Shown piece after piece: positions 1-7,824 of a stretch of 40,757 nucleotides of DNA. Source of the DNA: Candidatus Borrarchaeum yapensis (GTDB lineage: Archaea; Asgardarchaeota; Sifarchaeia; Borrarchaeales; Borrarchaeaceae); NCBI GenBank assembly GCA_016840515.1, contig JAEOSF010000033.1:1-40757 (forward strand), in the 5' to 3' direction. How positions within the stretch are numbered: position 1 is the stretch's first letter; each line of letters starts with the position of its first letter. The position numbers were made by a program, and so were the translations under genes. Below the pieces are notes generated by a model. That model did no database searches and was not told the origin of the DNA. It saw only the letters and a list, made by a program, of their open reading frames with translations.

Positions 1-1
1 G

Positions 2-2254
2 ATAGGTTTAGGATGTCGCTTCATTTTAGATGCCTATACTACCCTCATGAAATTAGGGTCTGCAGGGGTACGTGGTGCTACTGAAGGATTCTTCAGTGGA
101 GGAGAGACGCAAAAAAGCGCTGTTCAATCAATTGCACTCTTTGGGTGCGCAATTTCCATCGTTGCACTTACTGGTTTTATTACAAAGCTCATAACTCCAT
201 TTGAAGATTATCTTCGATCGGTAGAAAACACGCTTCTTATAATTGGAGACTATTTAGCAATCACTCTAAGTGTTGTTCTCATATTTATTGGTGTTATGGC
301 TTACCGAACCGGAAGATTCGTGAGAACTGTAGCGAGAAAAAAGGTTAGTGCCCCGCAATTTCTGTTTGGAGCATTCTTCTTTGGTCTATTACAAATTGTT
401 GATCTTAGGGTCGGAATTTTTGCACTAGTTATTGCATTTCTTGCAGCAGGCTTTTCTCCATCATTAGCTTTGAGAATTCCCCTCTTTTATGCAATTCCTG
501 GTTCCTTGATGACGGCTTTTGGGTTGATTAGTCGTACGGGAGGTGCTGTTCTTACAGATTCTATAGTTTTAGTATTAATTCTTGTAAGTGCATTTTCAAC
601 ATTTGTAGTACTTTCGATTGTGTTTCGATTTACCGAAAAATTAAGTCTAGGAAGTTTTAGTGGACTAATTGGAATTCTTATTTTGGTTATTAGTAGCAGC
701 ATTCTCATTGGATTCAGTTTAGACAAACTTGGATATTATGCTCTTTTTGGAATAGGAGCTGTTGGAGCAAGTATTTTCTCCTTCGAATTGTTCACAGAGG
801 TTAACAGAAGAAGCAAAGTTAAAGGCATTGCAAAAGAGATTTTAGATGAAACAAAAAGAGCGACAGAGCAAGCCAGAATAATAAGAGCTGTTGAAGTAAA
901 TAACCTTACAACAAGCACTGGTGAACTCAAAGAGATAGCCGAACCGATGAATTTTGTTATAATGCAAGGGAGGATTGAACGAACAAATTCAATGGTTAAA
1001 TCAGTTTCGGAGAGTGAATTACGACGAATTCAAAGTGAAATAAGTGATCCAGATCCCAAGAAGCGTAAAGAAATCCAAAAGAAATTGAATGACATTATGG
1101 CATCATTGCCAACATTGACACTTCAAGAATTTTCAAAAGTTAAAGAATTGGGAACTGAGCTTGAGTTAGCGCTCTCAGATGAATCTGAATGGGTACGATA
1201 TTTTGCAGTAGATTCCTTGGCCCATCTTTTTTCAGCGTATGGAATGGTTTTGGAGAACACCCTTCCCGAGTGGGTAACGGATGTCGTTGAAAAACTAAAA
1301 CTTCTTCTAAATGATGTCGATCTTGATGTCCGTTATATGACTGCAAAAACCATTGGCGTTATTGGAAGCATCGACCCAGAGAAAGTGCGTTCAACCATTC
1401 CACAACTAAGTCAACTTACATATGATGTAAACAAGGAAGTACGCTATGTAACAATAGATGCTCTTAAGAATATTGTTTTGTTTGAAGTTATTTCTTCAGG
1501 TTTGCCACGCATAATTGACAAGTTTAATGATTCAGATAAAGATGTACGTCTGATAGCAATCAGGGCTACAAGTGAACTCTATAGGAATTTCCCAGACAAA
1601 ATGGACTCAGTGATTGAACCCTTAAAGGAATTACAAAAAGATTCTGATAAAGACATCAGAAAGGAAGCATTTGCTGCTCTCTCTGTTATTTCCGCTGAAG
1701 AAGCAAAGGCTATCCCAATAAGTGAAATTGCAGAGGATGAAATAAAGGAGGTAGCAGAGGTACCAGCAGAAAAGACAGTAAAACTACGTCCTACAATTAC
1801 TACTCTGACCTCAAATCTTAAATGGAAGCAAAAAGACTTAGGAAAAATGCTAAAAGTAATCGAAAAAGGCCCTAACATGACTTACACTGTTTCAATTGCA
1901 TTTAAAAACAGCAGTGGCATAACCCTGAAAAAATTGAAGATCATTGATGAACTACCGCTTTCCTTTGAAATTTCCAAATTTCTGCCACAAAAGGAAAAAC
2001 CAAAGATTAAAACTCAAGAAGATGCAAAAGAAGCAGTTTGGACACTCAAGAACTTTGAAACTGATCAGATATTTACAGTTGCATATTTTGCTAAAGGATC
2101 AGAATCATATTTGTCAAAACCTCCACGAATTGAAATTGATGGCTTTGTAGAAACAGGGACAACTACAGATGCTATGGAAAAAGCAAAGAGGAAGAAATTC
2201 AGACTTCCAGTATTACATGCAAGACTTAGAAAGCAGCAAATCGCTGAATCGTAG
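2..2254 (+). CDS. Membrane protein with cytosolic HEAT-repeat region, 5' end cut by window
   Basis: The frame is open from base 2 with no stop before the first ATG at 47, and the upstream codons read like protein, so the gene probably begins outside the window. From the ATG it encodes 735 residues. Residues about 25-255 hold roughly seven to eight hydrophobic segments. Residues about 260-340 are charged and helical. Residues about 340-560 carry four or five HEAT-like helical pairs with the recurring pattern D-x-D-x-x-V-R-x-x-A. Residues about 600-715 form a beta-rich domain typical of membrane-proximal Ig-like modules. The membrane part loosely recalls archaeal DUF373 proteins, but this is not certain. 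It may be a membrane-anchored scaffold; no catalytic motif is visible. The next gene follows 26 bases downstream with its own ribosome binding site, suggesting co-transcription. Confidence 0.75.
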   Translation: MGLGCRFILDAYTTLMKLGSAGVRGATEGFFSGGETQKSAVQSIALFGCAISIVALTGFITKLITPFEDYLRSVENTLLIIGDYLAITLSVVLIFIGVMAYRTGRFVRTVARKKVSAPQFLFGAFFFGLLQIVDLRVGIFALVIAFLAAGFSPSLALRIPLFYAIPGSLMTAFGLISRTGGAVLTDSIVLVLILVSAFSTFVVLSIVFRFTEKLSLGSFSGLIGILILVISSSILIGFSLDKLGYYALFGIGAVGASIFSFELFTEVNRRSKVKGIAKEILDETKRATEQARIIRAVEVNNLTTSTGELKEIAEPMNFVIMQGRIERTNSMVKSVSESELRRIQSEISDPDPKKRKEIQKKLNDIMASLPTLTLQEFSKVKELGTELELALSDESEWVRYFAVDSLAHLFSAYGMVLENTLPEWVTDVVEKLKLLLNDVDLDVRYMTAKTIGVIGSIDPEKVRSTIPQLSQLTYDVNKEVRYVTIDALKNIVLFEVISSGLPRIIDKFNDSDKDVRLIAIRATSELYRNFPDKMDSVIEPLKELQKDSDKDIRKEAFAALSVISAEEAKAIPISEIAEDEIKEVAEVPAEKTVKLRPTITTLTSNLKWKQKDLGKMLKVIEKGPNMTYTVSIAFKNSSGITLKKLKIIDELPLSFEISKFLPQKEKPKIKTQEDAKEAVWTLKNFETDQIFTVAYFAKGSESYLSKPPRIEIDGFVETGTTTDAMEKAKRKKFRLPVLHARLRKQQIAES

Positions 2255-2280
2255 AAAATCCTTACCAAAGGTGAAGAAAA

Positions 2281-3144
2281 ATGAGATCGGTTGTAAATGA
2301 TGAAGCTATGATTAAGTTATTATCGCACCTGTATCCTCCTCTTACAGTAAAAGAGATCAAGGATGTTTTACCAGACTATTCATCGAACAAAGACAAAGAT
2401 ATTAAGGATATTTTGAACACGCTTAGTTCTACAAGCGAAATGGCTCTTCCATCTCTTTTTAAGAGCATAGTGCTTGAAAAAAGAGGAAAATTCAAGAGTG
2501 AAATGATAAAAAAAACAGAAAGTTATTTTCAAGATGAAGTTAGTTTAGATGCATACAAAACTGATGCTACTATTGGAAAAGGAAAGACTATTCTAAATAT
2601 TGATATTTTAGGGAGGAAAGAGAGTAACGACATTTGCGCTTTTGTCATGGAACACTTAGATATCGAGTCTTTCGAAAGTTTCAAGACAATGTTGGTCACA
2701 ATTCTTTCTTATGCAAAGATTTCGCCAGTTGAAATTTATCTTGTAATCCCTAAAGAGACAGAAAATAAAACAGTTGAATATGTGAAGAAAAATAAATTAT
2801 TAAAATATGTAAAAACTTCTGGAGCTGAAATTGACGCTGAGTTCAAACCAACTATCTATGAATCAGAAATCTCTCGAACGGCAATTTTAACAATTGAAAA
2901 AGAAGATATCTTTGGAGATACAATCCAGATTGGAAGTTTTTCAGGCAGTAGTTTTATGGATAACGATGAGCTAAAAAAGTTCCTTATAGAAGGATATAGC
3001 AAATATGGCGAAGAAATATTTCGTTGCAAATCTTTAGATTATTTCAATAAGAAAACCCAGGAATTCAGTGTAGATACGACAACTACCTTAACCTCGGACG
3101 TTACAGAAATCACTCAAACCACCCGATTCAAAGAAAATAAATAA
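2281..3144 (+). CDS. Hypothetical protein, 287 aa
   Basis: I do not recognise this protein. The ATG is preceded by AAGGTGA with 5-nt spacing, the ribosome binding site seen repeatedly in this window, which supports the start. The first 75 residues are helical and contain a run resembling a winged-helix or regulatory segment. Residues about 85-260 alternate predicted strands and helices, and the C-terminal 25 residues are Thr/Ser-rich and probably disordered. There is no signal peptide or membrane segment. The alternating alpha/beta middle with scattered Asp, Glu and Lys could be a nuclease-like fold, but I see no firm catalytic motif. It sits 26 bases after the HEAT-repeat membrane gene and is probably in the same transcript. 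Confidence 0.7.
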   Translation: MRSVVNDEAMIKLLSHLYPPLTVKEIKDVLPDYSSNKDKDIKDILNTLSSTSEMALPSLFKSIVLEKRGKFKSEMIKKTESYFQDEVSLDAYKTDATIGKGKTILNIDILGRKESNDICAFVMEHLDIESFESFKTMLVTILSYAKISPVEIYLVIPKETENKTVEYVKKNKLLKYVKTSGAEIDAEFKPTIYESEISRTAILTIEKEDIFGDTIQIGSFSGSSFMDNDELKKFLIEGYSKYGEEIFRCKSLDYFNKKTQEFSVDTTTTLTSDVTEITQTTRFKENK

Positions 3145-3195
3145 AGCATAAAAGTTTCTGAGCTGTTGCTAGACTTAAAGTATTTAAAAGAAATA

Positions 3196-3317
3196 TGGCG
3201 GCTCCCGAGCGGATTTTCGTATCCTTTTTGATTTTGCAAATATATCGAACCGCAAGCCCTCATCGAGCTACCGGGTTTGAAGCCCGGTGCGCGAGACCAC
3301 TCGTGCTTTCGGGAGCC
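3196..3317 (-). tRNA. tRNA-Sec (anticodon UCA) with an intron in the T loop and encoded CCA
   Basis: On the minus strand bases 3309-3317 pair with 3200-3208 as a 9-bp acceptor stem, followed by discriminator G (3199) and an encoded CCA (3198-3196). The D arm has a long stem (7 positions, one A-C mismatch) closed by the loop TGGT. The anticodon stem is 6 bp with loop CTTCAAA, giving anticodon UCA (3278-3280), which reads UGA. A 5-bp variable arm follows, then a 4-bp T stem (GCGG/CCGC). Acceptor 9 plus T stem 4 and G73 are hallmarks of archaeal/eukaryal tRNA-Sec. The T loop is 37 nt instead of 7 because of an intron (listed separately). The upstream minus-strand region has a TATA-like TTATACTTAAG and the 3' flank is T-rich. 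Confidence 0.95.
3214..3243 (-). other. 30-nt archaeal intron in the T loop of tRNA-Sec
   Basis: The minus strand folds as a complete BHB: outer helix GCGG/CCGC (3250-3253 with 3209-3212), central 4-bp helix TTCG/CGAA (3246-3249 with 3216-3219), 3-nt bulges ATA (3245-3243) and AAT (3215-3213), and inner helix TATTT/GGATA (3238-3242 with 3220-3224). Cutting each bulge after its second base removes exactly 30 nt and leaves the canonical T loop TTCGATT. Most archaeal tRNA introns sit next to the anticodon; a T-loop position is unusual. Confidence 0.93.
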
Positions 3318-3428
3318 GACTGGACTATCTACTTAAGTATAATTCTCTATATTTGACTCTCATTATAAATGGGTCTTTTCATCGTTTAAAAAATAAGCTG
3401 TTTGTATTCTTTTTTAAGATGGTTTTCT

Positions 3429-4466
3429 TTAGTATGTGCGCTCTACAAAATACGTTGCAATATTTTCTAACATCTTTTTTGCTGATGAATCAGGAAAATT
3501 TAATAATTGTTTTCTAGCCTCTTCTTTTAACTCCTTCGCTTTTTCTTCAGCTTTTTGAGGTGCTTTAGTTGATTTTATGAGCTCAATTACTTCATTTACT
3601 TCTTCATCTGTTACCTTTTCTTTCCGTAAAATGTTCAAGACATATTCACTTTGTTTACTTTCAAGTTCTTCTAAGGCATAAAGTACAGTAATATTACCCA
3701 TTTTATGTTCTTTGATGTCATGTCCAACAGGCTTTCCTAATTTTTCTGCATCAGCAAATAAATCCAGCACATCATCTTTGGCTTGAAATGCTAATCCAGC
3801 GTTCCATCCATAAGAACTTGCTGCATCAATCATTTCTTTAGAACCATTTGCACATATTACGCCAACTTCACACGCTGCTTTTATCAGAATTGCGGTCTTA
3901 TCCCCAACCATTTCAAAGTAATCATCGAGAGTTATTGTTCTATATCTCTTCTCCAAAATATAATCTTCTTTGCGTCCCGCTTGCTCGAAGAGTACATCCT
4001 TACGTTCACCTTCAACCAGTTGTCGTATAGTATCTGAAAATATCCTATTAATGATCTCTGGTTTAGGTGATTTTAAGGCTGATAAAAATATAGCCTCTCT
4101 ATAATGCATACCTGCAAGTAATGCGATTGGGAGGCCAAATTTGACCCAAGTAGTGGGTCTATTTCTTCTGTAAGGAGATCGATCAATAATATCATCCATT
4201 AACAATGAGTAATTATGGATTAACTCAACTCCAGCCGCTGAACTCAATGCATCCTCAGTATTACCATTAACTAATTCACAAAATAATAAAGTGAGTACTG
4301 GACGAAGTCTTTTTCCCCCAGAAGCAACTTGATATAATATCACTTCTTGAAAATCTTGAGTCGTATCCTCTAATAATAGTTCCTTAATTTTGTTTTCAAT
4401 AGGTCCCATAGCTAGCTTCAAATGTTGCTCTATCTCTTTTTTGAGTATCATTACGTCATCTGTCAT
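3429..4466 (-). CDS. idsA: Polyprenyl diphosphate synthase (GGPP/FPP synthase-like)
   Basis: This trans-prenyltransferase condenses isopentenyl diphosphate with allylic diphosphates to make C15-C20 chains for archaeal ether lipids. The 345-residue protein shows GKRLRP near residue 51, the first aspartate-rich motif DDIID at 91-95 and the second DDVLD at about 231-235, with the expected Arg pair soon after the first. A Tyr sits five residues before the first motif, a position that limits chain length in short-chain archaeal enzymes, so C15-C20 is likelier than longer products. I chose the ATG at 4466; a TTG nine bases upstream (4475) is possible but has no usable ribosome binding site. It lies beside tRNA-Sec, away from the mevalonate kinase gene at 9.7 kb. 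Confidence 0.93.
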   Translation of the reverse strand: MTDDVMILKKEIEQHLKLAMGPIENKIKELLLEDTTQDFQEVILYQVASGGKRLRPVLTLLFCELVNGNTEDALSSAAGVELIHNYSLLMDDIIDRSPYRRNRPTTWVKFGLPIALLAGMHYREAIFLSALKSPKPEIINRIFSDTIRQLVEGERKDVLFEQAGRKEDYILEKRYRTITLDDYFEMVGDKTAILIKAACEVGVICANGSKEMIDAASSYGWNAGLAFQAKDDVLDLFADAEKLGKPVGHDIKEHKMGNITVLYALEELESKQSEYVLNILRKEKVTDEEVNEVIELIKSTKAPQKAEEKAKELKEEARKQLLNFPDSSAKKMLENIATYFVERTY

Positions 4467-4855
4467 TGATTTCAACTGCCTTTAATTATATTAGGGCATT
4501 CTCGATTCTAACTGATTAATGATGTTAAAAAGATTTCATAAATGAATAATCCGCTTTTTGGTATTTCAGGTTTTAAACATTTTACTTTTATGAGTTCATT
4601 TAAAGAGAAATATGATTCTTTAAATGTTGTCCACTGAGGTTTACTTCCTCAAAAACGAAACTTTTGAATGAACACAAGTCTACGTTTCATATACACCGTT
4701 ATCTTTACTGTTGTATTGCAGGCGGAGAATTTTACCACAATTATTTTAATAGTCGAAATCGTGTCTCTCTTAATTTTCCCTCCTTTCCCATTTGGATTTT
4801 TCTAATCTTAGTGGGAATTATGATTTCAAACAATTCCAAGCGGAAGGTGATCAAT
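4467..4855. other. Intergenic region upstream of two divergent genes
   Basis: This AT-rich stretch separates the prenyl synthase (minus) from the small Cys-rich gene (plus). The frame of the small gene is open upstream to about 4664, but composition there is not protein-like and there is no ribosome binding site, so I treat it as non-coding. A weak stem GAGG/CCTC lies near 4637-4651. I see no RNA gene. Confidence 0.4.
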
Positions 4856-4990
4856 ATGACATGCGATCAATATGATGCTGAAGCCGGACTTTGTAAAATG
4901 CTAAACTTTAAGTTTTATGAGGGCATGGATAGGCCATGCGAATATGTCAAGGATCCCGCAGTCTGCCCTGTAGCTAACATGAAAGGGTAG
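4856..4990 (+). CDS. Small Cys-rich protein, 44 aa
   Basis: The ATG at 4856 is preceded by AAGGTGA with 5-nt spacing, the same strong site used by neighbouring genes, so a short protein is more likely than the longer open frame that starts near 4664. The product has four cysteines at residues 3, 13, 28 and 37, with two followed closely by proline, a pattern fitting a small zinc- or iron-binding domain. There is no signal peptide or membrane segment. I do not recognise the family. It stands alone between the divergent prenyl synthase gene and the convergent cupin gene. Confidence 0.65.
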   Translation: MTCDQYDAEAGLCKMLNFKFYEGMDRPCEYVKDPAVCPVANMKG

Positions 4991-5057
4991 TCACTTTTCT
5001 TTTTTCTATTTTTATTATCGACTAATAAACTAGCAAAATACTTTCAGTGAGAATATT

Positions 5058-5420
5058 CTATTTAAGAGATTCACTTTTTAATGCAGAGATTCTCGGAGGA
5101 GAATGGGCATTCAATTTTAGTAATGTTTCTGTTCCAATAACTGTGAGTCCATGCCGCATATGAGGTGGGACTTTTATCACATAAGGAGCTTCAATATCAT
5201 ATGATTCGTCCTCTACGGTCATGATTGCTTTGCCTTGTACGATATAACTGAGTTCCTCTTCTTCATGATCATGTATTTCGAAACTTGTACCTGGTTCAGC
5301 TTGAAGTAACGAGAGTGAAACATTTTCTCCAGAAGCTAAAAGTTTGACAAGAACTCCTTCTGCTTTTTTTGATCCTTTTATTTCGTCAACTTTTAATAAC
5401 ACAATTTCATCGTTTCTCAT
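5058..5420 (-). CDS. Small cupin-domain protein
   Basis: This 120-residue protein is a single cupin barrel. The first cupin motif appears as G-x5-H-D-H-x-E-x6-G (around residues 43-62, ending in IVQG) and the second as the run ending P-P-H-M-R-H-G about 20 residues later. The two first-motif histidines, the Glu and the second-motif His are the usual metal ligands. Small single-domain cupins have many roles (isomerases, dioxygenases, binding proteins), so no substrate can be given. The start is supported by GGAGAG upstream. It follows the 185-aa unknown gene with an 18-base gap and is likely co-transcribed with it. Confidence 0.88.
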   Translation of the reverse strand: MRNDEIVLLKVDEIKGSKKAEGVLVKLLASGENVSLSLLQAEPGTSFEIHDHEEEELSYIVQGKAIMTVEDESYDIEAPYVIKVPPHMRHGLTVIGTETLLKLNAHSPPRISALKSESLK

Positions 5421-5438
5421 TTGTTCTTTTCTCTCCTA

Positions 5439-5996
5439 TCAAACCTTAAAAATGATCTTTTCATAGCCACCAACGCGATCTCCTTTTTTGGCAGTCATAA
5501 TTATCTTATTATCGATTATCTTGAATGAAAGCAAACTTTCCACCTCAATGATCTCAGAACCGTGAGGGAAATGATATTTAATTAGAAAATCATAAGGGGC
5601 AATCTCATCTTCCATATCGAATTCAATTACATTATTTCCTTCTCTAAGTTTACAGCGGATTAATATCATAAAATTGAGCTGGGGATATTCTGGTAATCCA
5701 TCCTTGAATTTAAGTTCTACTTCACTCAATTTCATGCGTTTTTCTTCATGGTTTACTAACACTGTATCTTGATCGAGATAGAACTGCATGTTATCCTTTA
5801 TTTTGTTCATTTCAGTATCATAGTTTTCTGAGGCACATAATTTATGATAGAAGTATTCTCCATCGAGATAATTATAAACAAGTAATTCTGTAATTCCCTT
5901 TTCACTTACATAAAAGGCCGCTTCTGCATTCAAAGGAATTTCGCTTATTTTATCAAAACTGTTTGAGTTTTCTAGAGGTGGTGGTTTTTCATCCAT
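5439..5996 (-). CDS. Hypothetical protein, 185 aa, beta-rich
   Basis: I do not recognise this protein. It is rich in alternating hydrophobic and charged residues typical of a beta-sandwich, with several Tyr-rich strands in the middle and a strand-turn-strand tail ending in a Lys/Gly-rich segment. The first 20 residues are Pro/Ser-rich and probably flexible. There is no signal peptide, membrane segment or clear catalytic motif. GGGAAG precedes the ATG at 5996. It is the first gene of a two-gene unit with the cupin, which may hint at a shared ligand or pathway. Confidence 0.7.
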   Translation of the reverse strand: MDEKPPPLENSNSFDKISEIPLNAEAAFYVSEKGITELLVYNYLDGEYFYHKLCASENYDTEMNKIKDNMQFYLDQDTVLVNHEEKRMKLSEVELKFKDGLPEYPQLNFMILIRCKLREGNNVIEFDMEDEIAPYDFLIKYHFPHGSEIIEVESLLSFKIIDNKIIMTAKKGDRVGGYEKIIFKV

Positions 5997-6081
5997 AAAC
6001 TTACTTCCCTTGTTTCAATGCTATGATTTTGATACAAAAATGTTGTAAACTCCGTAAACTCTTTTCAGACTAATTTCTTAT

Positions 6082-6118
6082 AAAAAATAGGCTGTCCCAT
6101 ACAAAAAGTCATGGGACA
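6082..6118 (-). terminator. Hairpin terminator after the M48 protease gene
   Basis: Read on the minus strand, an 8-bp perfect inverted repeat (TGTCCCAT / ATGGGACA, 6111-6118 with 6093-6100) with a 10-nt loop is followed by GCC and a T run (6087-6082). It begins 12 bases after the protease stop codon. The form is that of an intrinsic terminator or processing hairpin. Confidence 0.6.
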
Positions 6119-6129
6119 TCTTGAAGGAA

Positions 6130-7638
6130 TTACGCAATTGATGAAATGAACCCCTTAAAGACGTCGCCAACAGATTTTAGGAAGGTATGTTTAATCTGGT
6201 TGGTATCCTCAATTTCGTCTAACCGTTTAATCCTCCAACTTAACGGTGGGTGCGGATCTAATCGAATCCAATCGAGGAAAGACCATGAGATTCCTCCTTT
6301 CTTAATCAGAAGTCGTCGGAATCCAATTTTTCTCAAACTGTTTGCCATAACTTTCGGTTCTTTAAGATACACTGCGGCCTCTAGATCACTCTTAGCTTCA
6401 AAGAATTTACCAATGAAAAACGTTAAGCCCAGAAGTGCGAGAAAGTAGATAACGAAAATCCCTTGTATTATAGCCGCGATCGCTGGAAGAAAGGTCAATG
6501 CATAAACCCGGATTATATATTCAATTGATAGTATGAAGAAGAGAATGAAGGGATCATGTCCTTTAAGATGACTAACTTCATGTCCAATAACTTGGAATAG
6601 TTCGTTTTCATTTAATTGAACTATAGCACCTGTTGTGACAAGCATAGTTCCTCTTTTGGGGCTTAATCCGGTTGCTGCTGCGTTGGCAGCCATTTTATTG
6701 CTTACGACAATTGTTGGGATTGGCACATTAAACTTGCCACAGGCCTTACTGACAAGATCATACAAATTTACCGTTTTGACGATGAGATTTTGTGGCGTAC
6801 ATGCAATTCCATATTTTGTAAAGATCGGGTGCGCGTTCTCGCATGTTATTTGTTTTCCTGTGGCTAACGTACTATCATAGATTTCTTTGCGAATTTTGGG
6901 GAGTTCTTTTCTATGTTTTTTCCTTAAAATATCCGCTTCTTGTTCTGTCAAAGTATACTGAAGTACTTTAACTTCAGGCCGGTCTTTCGTAATTCGCCAG
7001 TCAGATGTTCTGGCAATGAGCCTTCCAGAATACGCCACAACCAGCAATTGAGATACTACGATCACAATCGGTGAGAGTAGCAAACTCAACTCCTGACCAA
7101 ATACCGCATTAAATAGTGCAAATGTACCTACGGCAACCACAATGAAGATAATAAATAAATTAACCATTGAATCTGTAAACAATTTTTCGAGTATCCCACG
7201 CCCATATTTTTGTTCAGAAATCTTTTGGCCAGGGATATATGCCAGATAAAGAGTATATTGGCGCGCATAGTCCTCGAAGAGCTGTAGTTCTAACAATATA
7301 TTCTCTTCTATGCCCTTTATTAACTCCTCAGAAATGTCTGGCGAACTACGAGATACAATCACGTGAATTGGGCGACCTCGTTCTGTAGATGCTTCTATTG
7401 TTACATCTATATGTTCAGATGATTTCGGCAGATAAGCAGTAAAGACAAGATAATATTGATTTCCGATGTTAAATCGACGTATGTTTTCTACTCTTCGAAA
7501 AGCACGAAGCACATAATAGTTCTCCAGAAATTCGGGCAGATAACGTAGATATCCAGGCGTGGTTTCAGTAGCTACACTAAAATGGAATTCACCTTCTTGT
7601 TGAGTGAGCGTCATAAAACTAGCCTCAGCTATAGTCAT
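6130..7638 (-). CDS. M48-family (HtpX-like) integral membrane zinc metalloprotease
   Basis: This 502-residue protein carries the zinc motif HEVSH at 353-357 with the third ligand Glu in FFEAKSD (E413), plus the preceding N-x-A-A-x-A-x-G strand motif and a C-terminal DPHPP segment typical of M48 enzymes. Two membrane segments lie at about 160-205 and two more at about 366-410, flanking the catalytic helix, so the active site faces the cytosol. HtpX-like enzymes degrade damaged membrane proteins. Unusually, residues 1-155 form an additional N-terminal soluble domain that I do not recognise; plain HtpX is about 300 residues. A TATA-like TTTATAAAG is only about 18 bases before the ATG, so transcription may be leaderless with a start at the second Met (residue 9). 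Confidence 0.9.
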   Translation of the reverse strand: MTIAEASFMTLTQQEGEFHFSVATETTPGYLRYLPEFLENYYVLRAFRRVENIRRFNIGNQYYLVFTAYLPKSSEHIDVTIEASTERGRPIHVIVSRSSPDISEELIKGIEENILLELQLFEDYARQYTLYLAYIPGQKISEQKYGRGILEKLFTDSMVNLFIIFIVVAVGTFALFNAVFGQELSLLLSPIVIVVSQLLVVAYSGRLIARTSDWRITKDRPEVKVLQYTLTEQEADILRKKHRKELPKIRKEIYDSTLATGKQITCENAHPIFTKYGIACTPQNLIVKTVNLYDLVSKACGKFNVPIPTIVVSNKMAANAAATGLSPKRGTMLVTTGAIVQLNENELFQVIGHEVSHLKGHDPFILFFILSIEYIIRVYALTFLPAIAAIIQGIFVIYFLALLGLTFFIGKFFEAKSDLEAAVYLKEPKVMANSLRKIGFRRLLIKKGGISWSFLDWIRLDPHPPLSWRIKRLDEIEDTNQIKHTFLKSVGDVFKGFISSIA

Positions 7639-7685
7639 AGCGGTAGTTCTTTATAAAAGTTCTAATTGCGGCTTATTGTGTTCAC

Positions 7686-7701
7686 TTATTGTGTGCAATA
7701 A
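7686..7701. promoter_or_regulatory. 16-bp palindrome upstream of the protease promoter
   Basis: TTATTG-TGTG-CAATAA is a perfect inverted repeat just upstream of the TATA-like element that serves the minus-strand protease gene. It could bind a dimeric regulator. A partial copy of the half-site (ATTGTG) occurs about 14 bases nearer the gene. The role is inferred from position only. Confidence 0.3.
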
Positions 7702-7824
7702 AATGAATCTTATATGCCTATTTTCTTTTTAGAGGCTATTTTCTCTATATAGTGTTTCACTATTATGTAATAAAAGTGAAGAAAAAGAGTTCAATTTCGA
7801 ATAAATAAAAAAGGAAAAAGGGGG

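Noticed and set aside
3196..3317. A plus-strand tRNA or other RNA at this foldable site
   Set aside because: On the plus strand the loop TTTGAAG is not a valid T loop and D-arm features are missing; the minus strand gives every tRNA-Sec feature.
3287..3517. A plus-strand frame of 76 codons
   Set aside because: It overlaps tRNA-Sec and the end of the prenyl synthase gene, with AT-rich random composition.
4664..4855. Longer N-terminus for the small Cys-rich protein
   Set aside because: Composition is not protein-like and the strong ribosome binding site sits at 4843-4850, just before the internal ATG.
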